A stretch of DNA of 11,734 bases, from the NCBI GenBank assembly GCA_964415865.1, contig CAYQBY010000039.1, positions 1 through 11,734 on the forward strand, written 5' to 3'. Below, piece after piece: positions 7,267 through 11,734 of this stretch. This DNA is from Thiopontia sp964415865 (GTDB taxonomy: Bacteria; Pseudomonadota; Gammaproteobacteria; GCF-002020875). Both the position numbers and the translations under genes were made by a program. Numbering within the stretch: position 1 is the first letter of the stretch; each line of letters starts with the position of its first letter. Below the pieces are notes generated by a model. The model was not told the origin of the DNA and did no database searches. It worked only from the letters and a program-made list of their open reading frames with translations.

Positions 7267-8079
7267 TTAACGCAGCGCCTTAATCACCGGTGCTGTATCA
7301 GGACGCACTCCTCGCCACAAGCTAAAAGATTCGGCCGCCTGCTCCACTAGCATGCCCAGTCCATCCATAACCTTTACTGCACCAAACTCCTCCCCCCACT
7401 GCATGAATGGAGTTGGCTTAGCCGAGTACATCAGGTCATAACAGACTGCATCTGGAGCCAGAATATCGAACGGAAGTGGAGGCATCTCTCCCTTCAGACT
7501 GGCAGCAGTTCCATTGATTATCAGATCAAAATGTTGTCCATCAAGCTCACCAAAACCTCCGCCCTCTATATTGCCAAGATCAGAGAACTCCTCTGCCAGC
7601 TCTTCCGCACGCTCTGGGGTACGGTTGGCAATTGATATCTGGGTTGGTTTTTCGTCAAGAAGTGGTTCAAGTATCCCCCTGACTGCACCACCCGCCCCCA
7701 TGATAAGGATGTTTTTATCTTTAAGGCTCATCTCATGATTTGCTGTCAGATCTCTCAACAGTCCGACACCATCAGTGTTGTCACCATAACGTGAGCCATC
7801 ATTACGAATCTGAATGGTATTGACTGCACCTGCACGCTGTGCCCGTGGCGACAGCTCATCGACTGCCTCCCATGCCTCGTGTTTGTAGGGAACCGTGACA
7901 TTCATCCCTCTACCTTGAAGTTGTTGAAAGGCATCAAGTACCTGTACAAACTCTCCCGCCTCTACCTGCTGTTTTTCATAGATCAGATCCTGTCCAGTCT
8001 GCTCTGCAAACATGGAGTGAATCTGCGGGGATTTGCTATGGGCAATCGGGTTACCCACCACCATATATCGATCTGTCAT
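7267..8079 (-). CDS. aroE: Shikimate dehydrogenase (NADP-dependent)
   Basis: AroE reduces 3-dehydroshikimate to shikimate with NADPH, the fourth step towards chorismate. The 270-residue protein has the shikimate-binding motif GNPIAHSKSPQIH (9-21), the catalytic lysine in NVTVPYK (Lys66), NTDG with the partner aspartate (Asp103), the nucleotide-binding loop GAGGAVRG (128-135), the NRT motif (152-154) that contacts the NADP 2'-phosphate, and MDGLGMLVEQAA (238-249) near the C-terminus. This pattern fits AroE rather than the dual-cofactor YdiB. It starts 19 bases after the hemB stop and its ATG has no clear ribosome-binding site. It forms a hemB-aroE-acyltransferase run on one strand. Confidence 0.97.
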   Translation of the reverse strand: MTDRYMVVGNPIAHSKSPQIHSMFAEQTGQDLIYEKQQVEAGEFVQVLDAFQQLQGRGMNVTVPYKHEAWEAVDELSPRAQRAGAVNTIQIRNDGSRYGDNTDGVGLLRDLTANHEMSLKDKNILIMGAGGAVRGILEPLLDEKPTQISIANRTPERAEELAEEFSDLGNIEGGGFGELDGQHFDLIINGTAASLKGEMPPLPFDILAPDAVCYDLMYSAKPTPFMQWGEEFGAVKVMDGLGMLVEQAAESFSLWRGVRPDTAPVIKALR

Positions 8080-8098
8080 GGGAGTTTGTTAAATCTGC

Positions 8099-9112
8099 TT
8101 ATGCCTTAAGCCAGCGGGCCACATCCTTGGCATAGTAAGTGAGAATCCCGTCTGCACCTGCTCGCTTGCATCCAAGTAGAGCCTCCAGCACGACAGCCTC
8201 CTCATTAAGCCATCCTTTCTGGGCGGCCGCCTTCAACATGCTGTACTCACCACTGACATGGTAGACAAACGTAGGGGCACCAAATTGGTCCTTTACCCTG
8301 CGGACAATATCGAGGTAGGGCATTCCCGGCTTAACCATAACCATGTCTGCCCCCTCCTCCAGATCAAGCGAGACCTCCCATAGCGCCTCGTCACTATTTG
8401 CTGGATCCATCTGATAGGTTGATTTGTCACCAGCGCCAAGATTTGCCGCAGAGCCAACTGCATCACGGAATGGACCATAGAAGCTGGATGCATATTTTGC
8501 TGAGTAGGCCATGATTTTGGTATGAATATACCCCTCCTCTTCCAGCGCAAAGCGGATATCCCCAATCCTGCCATCCATCATATCTGATGGTGCAACAATA
8601 TCGGCACCAGCCTCTGCATGAGATACAGCTTGCTGCATCAAGACCTCGATAGTCTCATCATTCAACACATAACCACTATCATCAATAATGCCGTCCTGGC
8701 CATGGGTGGTGAATGGATCCAGGGCTACATCTGTCATTACCCCAAGCTGCGGGAACTTCTTCTTCAGTGCACGTACCGCACGCTGAGCCAGACCATCAGG
8801 GTTATATGCCTCTTCCGCCAACAGTGATTTCTTGTTTTTTGGCACAACTGGAAAAAGTGCAATGGTAGGTATGCCAAGATCAACTAGCTGCTTTGCCTCT
8901 TTTAACAGCTGATCAATAGTCACCCTCTCTACACCTGGCATTGACTTGACCTTCTGACGGCGATCCTTGCCCTCGATCACAAACATTGGGTAGATCAGAT
9001 TATCCGGGGTCAGCACATTCTCCCGCATCATCCGACGGGAAAAATCATCTCTACGCATTCTGCGCATTCTTACGTGTGGAAACTGACCTCGGTTTGCTTC
9101 TATCCTGGACAC
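8099..9112 (-). CDS. hemB: Delta-aminolevulinic acid dehydratase (porphobilinogen synthase), magnesium type
   Basis: HemB condenses two 5-aminolevulinate molecules to porphobilinogen in haem synthesis. The 337-residue sequence shows the active-site lysines in MAYSAKYASSFYGPFRDA (Lys206) and MVKPGMPYLDI (Lys261). At the metal site where zinc enzymes carry cysteines, it reads TDVALDPFTTHGQDG (127-141): Ala130, Asp132 and Asp140 replace the three Cys. This matches the cysteine-free, magnesium-dependent form known from Pseudomonas aeruginosa and differs from the zinc enzyme of E. coli. The start is GTG, supported by a strong AGAGGAG ribosome-binding site (9118-9124) five bases upstream. It lies 61 bases downstream of trhP and leads directly into aroE. 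Confidence 0.97.
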   Translation of the reverse strand: MSRIEANRGQFPHVRMRRMRRDDFSRRMMRENVLTPDNLIYPMFVIEGKDRRQKVKSMPGVERVTIDQLLKEAKQLVDLGIPTIALFPVVPKNKKSLLAEEAYNPDGLAQRAVRALKKKFPQLGVMTDVALDPFTTHGQDGIIDDSGYVLNDETIEVLMQQAVSHAEAGADIVAPSDMMDGRIGDIRFALEEEGYIHTKIMAYSAKYASSFYGPFRDAVGSAANLGAGDKSTYQMDPANSDEALWEVSLDLEEGADMVMVKPGMPYLDIVRRVKDQFGAPTFVYHVSGEYSMLKAAAQKGWLNEEAVVLEALLGCKRAGADGILTYYAKDVARWLKA

Positions 9113-9117
9113 AACTA

Positions 9118-9124
9118 CTCCTCT
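9118..9124 (-). promoter_or_regulatory. Ribosome-binding site deciding the hemB GTG start
   Basis: AGAGGAG on the minus strand lies five bases from the GTG at 9112. It is the strongest Shine-Dalgarno sequence in the right half of the window and fixes the non-ATG start. No convincing -35/-10 pair was found in the 61-base trhP-hemB spacer. Confidence 0.8.
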
Positions 9125-9173
9125 TGTTATTGCTTGGTGCTTAATCTGAAATAGTAACTTAAAAAAGATCTCT

Positions 9174-10466
9174 TTACAGAAATCTGGCGATCATGCCATG
9201 GGCAAAACTGTTCTGCTCCGCTGATAGATCCAATGGAATTTGTGCTCGATGGCCGCCACCAGGAACAATCTGTAGTGACTCTCCTTTAAGGTTCTCAATC
9301 TTCTCCAATACAAACTCACGATTACCTTGGGGCAGAATAAGCTCAACCCTGTCCCCAACACTAAATTTGTTCTTGGCCAACAGTGTTGCCACCTTTTGCT
9401 CTGGATCATAATCGGTAATCTCTGCTACATAGAGTTGCTGATGACCCAAAGAGTTCCCCTGAATATAGTTTTGATACTCCTCATCATGGTGGCGCTTAAA
9501 AAAGCCATCGGTATATCCTCTGCTAGCCAGGTTCTCCAACTCTCCCAATAGAGAGGGGTCAAAGTCACGGCCTGCTACTGCATCATCAACTGCCTTTCTG
9601 TATGACTGAGTCACTCTGCTTACGTAGTAGATGGATTTTGTTCTACCCTCAATTTTCAGTGAATCCACCCCAATCTCAACCAGACGCTGGATATGCTCTA
9701 CCGCGCGCAGATCTCTGGAGTTCATGATGTAGGTACCGTTCTCATCCTCCTCCATTGGAATTGGCTGCCCCGGACGACCCATCTCCTCAATCAATATTCT
9801 CTGTGGTTCGGCTACTGCGAGATCACCACTATCATCAATCTTGCTGGTAACCTCTCTATACTCCCAGCGACAGGCGTTGGTACATGTTCCCTGGTTGGCA
9901 TCTCTATGGTTTATGTAGCCAGACAGAAGACAACGCCCAGAATAGGCCATACAGAGCGCACCATGTACAAATACCTCAATCTCTATATCAGGACAGTTCT
10001 GACGGATCTCCTCCACCTCACCCAGAGAGAGCTCGCGTGAGAGGATGATCCGCTCAATCCCCATACTCTTCCAGAAATTAACCGCAGCATAATTTACTGT
10101 ATTTGCCTGTACCGAAAGGTGGATTATCTGTTCTGGCCACTGCTCTCTTACGATATGAATCAGCCCTGGATCTGCCATAATCAAGGCGTCCGGATTTAAT
10201 GCAATAACCGGCTCTATATCTTTTTTAAAGGTTTTTACCTTGCTGTTGTGAGCAAGAATATTGGCAGTAACGTATAACTTTCTACCCTGCTGGTGAGCCT
10301 CCTGAATAGCATTCCCTAGACCAGCAAGATCAAAATCATTTTCTCTGACTCGCAGACCATAACGTGGCAATCCTGCATAGACAGCATCTGCACCATAGGC
10401 AAAAGCTGCACGCATATGTTGCACTGTTCCGGCGGGGGATAGGAGCTCTGGAGTTCTATTGTTCAT
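9174..10466 (-). CDS. trhP: tRNA 5-hydroxyuridine modification protein TrhP (YegQ), peptidase U32 family
   Basis: A 430-residue U32-family protein collinear with E. coli YegQ/TrhP, which hydroxylates wobble uridine 34 of several tRNAs (ho5U34, the precursor of cmo5U). It opens with PELLSPAGTVQHMRAAFAYG (6-25) and DAVYAG (27-32). The U32 signature EVFVHGALCMAYSGRCLLS spans residues 164-182, followed by QGTCTNACRWEY (192-203). Cys172, Cys179, Cys195 and Cys199 are the likely Fe-S ligands. The C-terminal part has the KNKFSVGDRVELILPQGN barrel. It is somewhat shorter than the E. coli protein, mainly in the insert after CRWEY. The ATG at 10466 is 28 bases after the ArsR-rhodanese gene and has no obvious ribosome-binding site, suggesting one transcript with that regulator. 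Despite the family name, protease activity is not expected. Confidence 0.94.
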   Translation of the reverse strand: MNNRTPELLSPAGTVQHMRAAFAYGADAVYAGLPRYGLRVRENDFDLAGLGNAIQEAHQQGRKLYVTANILAHNSKVKTFKKDIEPVIALNPDALIMADPGLIHIVREQWPEQIIHLSVQANTVNYAAVNFWKSMGIERIILSRELSLGEVEEIRQNCPDIEIEVFVHGALCMAYSGRCLLSGYINHRDANQGTCTNACRWEYREVTSKIDDSGDLAVAEPQRILIEEMGRPGQPIPMEEDENGTYIMNSRDLRAVEHIQRLVEIGVDSLKIEGRTKSIYYVSRVTQSYRKAVDDAVAGRDFDPSLLGELENLASRGYTDGFFKRHHDEEYQNYIQGNSLGHQQLYVAEITDYDPEQKVATLLAKNKFSVGDRVELILPQGNREFVLEKIENLKGESLQIVPGGGHRAQIPLDLSAEQNSFAHGMIARFL

Positions 10467-10494
10467 CCGGATATTCTACCGGATTGGGCACTAC

Positions 10495-11163
10495 TTACTC
10501 TTCTTTCATCTCAACCGGCATGCCGGCCTTGCGCCACTCAGGGAATCCTTCATCCATGCGACGCGCCTTGAACCCTTTTTCACGTAACTTGGCAACTGCA
10601 TCATAGGCCAACATACAGTATGGACCGCGGCAGTAGGCAACAACCTCACGCTCAGGATCAAGTTCACCAATACGGTCCTCCAACTGATCCATAGGCACAC
10701 TCAAAGCACCCTTGATATGACCGGCCTCGTACTCTACCTCGGGACGGACATCCAGCACTGTAACCACGCCATCGCCTGCCCGCTCCATCAACTCATCAAC
10801 CGGAACAGGTTCAAGATCATCCTTAACGCTGAGATAGGTATTAACCAAACGCTCAACCTCAGCCAGGTGACGTTCAGAGAGTTTTCTCAGGGCAACAATC
10901 AGATCAACCACCAAATCATCGGAGAGATTGTAGTGTACATACTGCCCCACTTTTCTCGCGGTAACCAAACCGGCATTTCTCAGTAGTTGCAGATGCTGAG
11001 ATGTATTGGCAACAGTTAGCCCCGCAGTATTTGAAAGCTGCTCAACGGTGCGTTCACCTTGTGCAAGAATCTCCAACAGCTCGATGCGGTGGGCGTTACT
11101 GAATGCTTTACCGGTGCGGGCAAATTGCTCGAAAATTGATTTTTTATAGTCTTTTACTGGCAT
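10495..11163 (-). CDS. ArsR-family transcriptional regulator fused to a rhodanese domain
   Basis: A 222-residue two-domain protein. Residues about 1-110 form an ArsR/SmtB winged helix, with recognition region TVEQLSNTAGLTVANTSQHL (39-58) followed by LRNAGLVTARKVGQYVHYNL (61-80) as helix and wing. Residues about 118-218 form a single rhodanese domain with LDVRPEVEYEAGHIKGALSVP (in 137-157) and the active-site loop CRGPYC (Cys178, Cys183). The ArsR half has no cysteine at all, so the usual metal or dithiol sensor is missing. Persulfide loading on the rhodanese loop is an attractive but unproven signal. The ATG at 11163 is chosen over an in-frame TTG at 11202 because that TTG is part of the predicted -35 box. 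It probably shares a transcript with trhP. Confidence 0.9.
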   Translation of the reverse strand: MPVKDYKKSIFEQFARTGKAFSNAHRIELLEILAQGERTVEQLSNTAGLTVANTSQHLQLLRNAGLVTARKVGQYVHYNLSDDLVVDLIVALRKLSERHLAEVERLVNTYLSVKDDLEPVPVDELMERAGDGVVTVLDVRPEVEYEAGHIKGALSVPMDQLEDRIGELDPEREVVAYCRGPYCMLAYDAVAKLREKGFKARRMDEGFPEWRKAGMPVEMKEE

Positions 11164-11173
11164 AAGTCCATCA

Positions 11174-11202
11174 ATAATCACACATTCTATTGAATGAGTC
11201 AA
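11174..11202 (-). promoter_or_regulatory. Promoter of the ArsR-rhodanese gene with operator-like repeats
   Basis: The minus strand has TTGACT (11202-11197), a 17-base spacer and GATTAT (11179-11174), preceded by TGT that makes an extended -10. The predicted start near 11167 leaves only a few bases before the ATG at 11163. Within the spacer lies the inverted repeat CATTC-4-GAATG (11183-11196), where a repressor would block polymerase. Further inverted repeats lie just upstream: TGATT-5-AATCA (11206-11220) and GAATAATTC (11240-11248). Autoregulation is inferred from this layout. Confidence 0.6.
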
Positions 11203-11304
11203 GCATGATTTAATGAATCAGGTAATTCTCATTTTGATCGAATAATTCACTTACCGCTACTGCGTGACCCCGCAAAGACGAGGGTCTAAAAAACAGGTAA
11301 CAGA

Positions 11305-11655
11305 CTAAACCGAGAATGATGACCCGCAACCACAGGTTGATGTTGCATTCGGGTTATTGACCACAAAACGTGCTCCATCAAGCCCCTCGTAGTAATCAAC
11401 CTCGGCACCATTAAGATGCTGCATACTCATTGAGTCAACCAGCATGGTGGCACCATTTTTCTCTACAACGGTATCCCCATCCTCAACCGCCTCATCAAAC
11501 TTGAATCCATATTGAAATCCGGAACAACCTCCGCCTGTTATATAGACCCTAAGCTTGAGATTGTCATTTCCCTCTTCCGTAACTAGCGCCTTGACCTTGG
11601 TAGCCGCAGCCTCGGTAAATCCCACGTAATCATTGAGTACATTAATCTCTTTCAC
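11305..11655 (-). CDS. erpA: Iron-sulfur cluster insertion protein ErpA
   Basis: ErpA is an A-type Fe-S carrier that passes clusters to apo-proteins such as IspG and IspH. The encoded protein shares with E. coli ErpA the stretches FTEAAATKVKALV, LKLRVYITGGGCSGFQYGF, VDYYEGLDGARFVVNNPNA and the C-terminus STCGCGSSFS. The three cluster-ligand cysteines are Cys44, Cys108 and Cys110 counted from the chosen start. I prefer GTG at 11655 (116 residues, close to E. coli's 114). It has GGAG (11664-11667) eight bases upstream, while the in-frame TTG at 11682 lies upstream of the predicted transcription start. The gene appears monocistronic, with 141 bases before the next start codon, and its promoter carries an IscR-like site. 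Confidence 0.95.
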   Translation of the reverse strand: MKEINVLNDYVGFTEAAATKVKALVTEEGNDNLKLRVYITGGGCSGFQYGFKFDEAVEDGDTVVEKNGATMLVDSMSMQHLNGAEVDYYEGLDGARFVVNNPNATSTCGCGSSFSV

Positions 11656-11685
11656 AACTGTATCTCCAAAATCATTATTCAATGA

Positions 11686-11714
11686 ATTATCTGATCTCCG
11701 ACAAAATTAGTCAA
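11686..11714 (-). promoter_or_regulatory. Promoter of erpA
   Basis: TTGACT (11714-11709), a 17-base spacer and GATAAT (11691-11686), each 5/6 to consensus, form the best promoter in the right part of the window. Transcription should start near 11679, giving a leader of about 24 bases that contains the GGAG used by the GTG start at 11655. Confidence 0.7.
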
Positions 11715-11718
11715 CTTT
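11694..11718 (-). promoter_or_regulatory. iscR site: IscR type-1-like operator over the erpA -35 box
   Basis: On the minus strand this 25-base imperfect palindrome contains AAAGTTGACT, an AATTTT centre and GTCGGAGAT. By eye it agrees at 21 of 25 positions with the E. coli type 1 IscR consensus (ATASYYGACT, RWWWWA, GTCRRSTAT). It covers the -35 element and part of the spacer, a position suited to repression by [2Fe-2S]-IscR. In E. coli erpA is a known IscR target. Confidence 0.6.
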
Positions 11719-11734
11719 TACGGTTTTCAGCCAG

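Noticed and set aside
9158..9175. AAAGAGATCTTTTTT after the trhP stop, considered as an intrinsic terminator
   Set aside because: The stem is only about four A/T-rich pairs with a tiny loop; too weak to call.
11164..11202. TTG start for the ArsR-rhodanese protein at 11202
   Set aside because: The TTG is the first half of the -35 box TTGACT; the added residues have no match to the family.
11266..11286. GACCC/GGGTC stem between erpA and the ArsR-rhodanese gene, considered as the erpA terminator
   Set aside because: On the minus strand the T-run precedes the stem instead of following it, and on the plus strand it is followed by A residues.
11656..11682. TTG start for erpA at 11682
   Set aside because: It lies upstream of the predicted transcription start and its nearest GGAG is about 13 bases away; the GTG at 11655 has GGAG at eight bases.

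Overview
The window looks like a chromosomal housekeeping segment from a gammaproteobacterium of moderate GC content. The evidence is a tRNA-Tyr/tRNA-Gly/tRNA-Thr/tuf operon with CCA encoded in every tRNA, a trpG-trpD-trpC block followed by a YhfA-type OsmC gene, DbpA and YaiI proteins close to the enterobacterial ones, and ErpA and TrhP (YegQ) orthologues. I cannot assign a genus. The ArsR-rhodanese fusion hints at sulfur metabolism, but weakly. I see no mobile element, CRISPR array or phage gene.

Layout, left to right. Positions 1-481 (minus strand) hold the start of tuf, three tRNA genes and a strong promoter with a GC-rich discriminator. Positions 531-3538 (minus) hold a tryptophan-biosynthesis operon, trpG-trpD-trpC-yhfA, with its own promoter before trpG; trpE is not here. 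yaiI (minus) and dbpA (plus) diverge with 16 bases between their start codons. A DUF218 (YdcF/ElyC-like) membrane protein gene follows dbpA on the plus strand. A 100-N assembly gap (6281-6380) cuts off the C-terminal end of a minus-strand FemAB/BioF2-like acyltransferase gene. Beyond the gap everything is on the minus strand: erpA, then an ArsR-rhodanese regulator and trhP, then hemB and aroE, then the truncated acyltransferase gene.

How the genes relate. The left half makes translation components (tRNAs, EF-Tu) and tryptophan. The right half has a sulfur, Fe-S and aromatic theme. ErpA delivers Fe-S clusters. The ArsR-rhodanese protein probably reads reactive sulfur. TrhP is a Fe-S protein that hydroxylates tRNA wobble uridine and in E. 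coli needs prephenate, a product of the pathway AroE serves. HemB makes porphobilinogen for haem. The most notable regulatory signals are an IscR-type-1-like box over the erpA -35 element and nested inverted repeats over the arsR-rhodanese promoter. No clearly new system is present; the best leads are these regulatory sites, the fusion regulator and the trhP neighbourhood.
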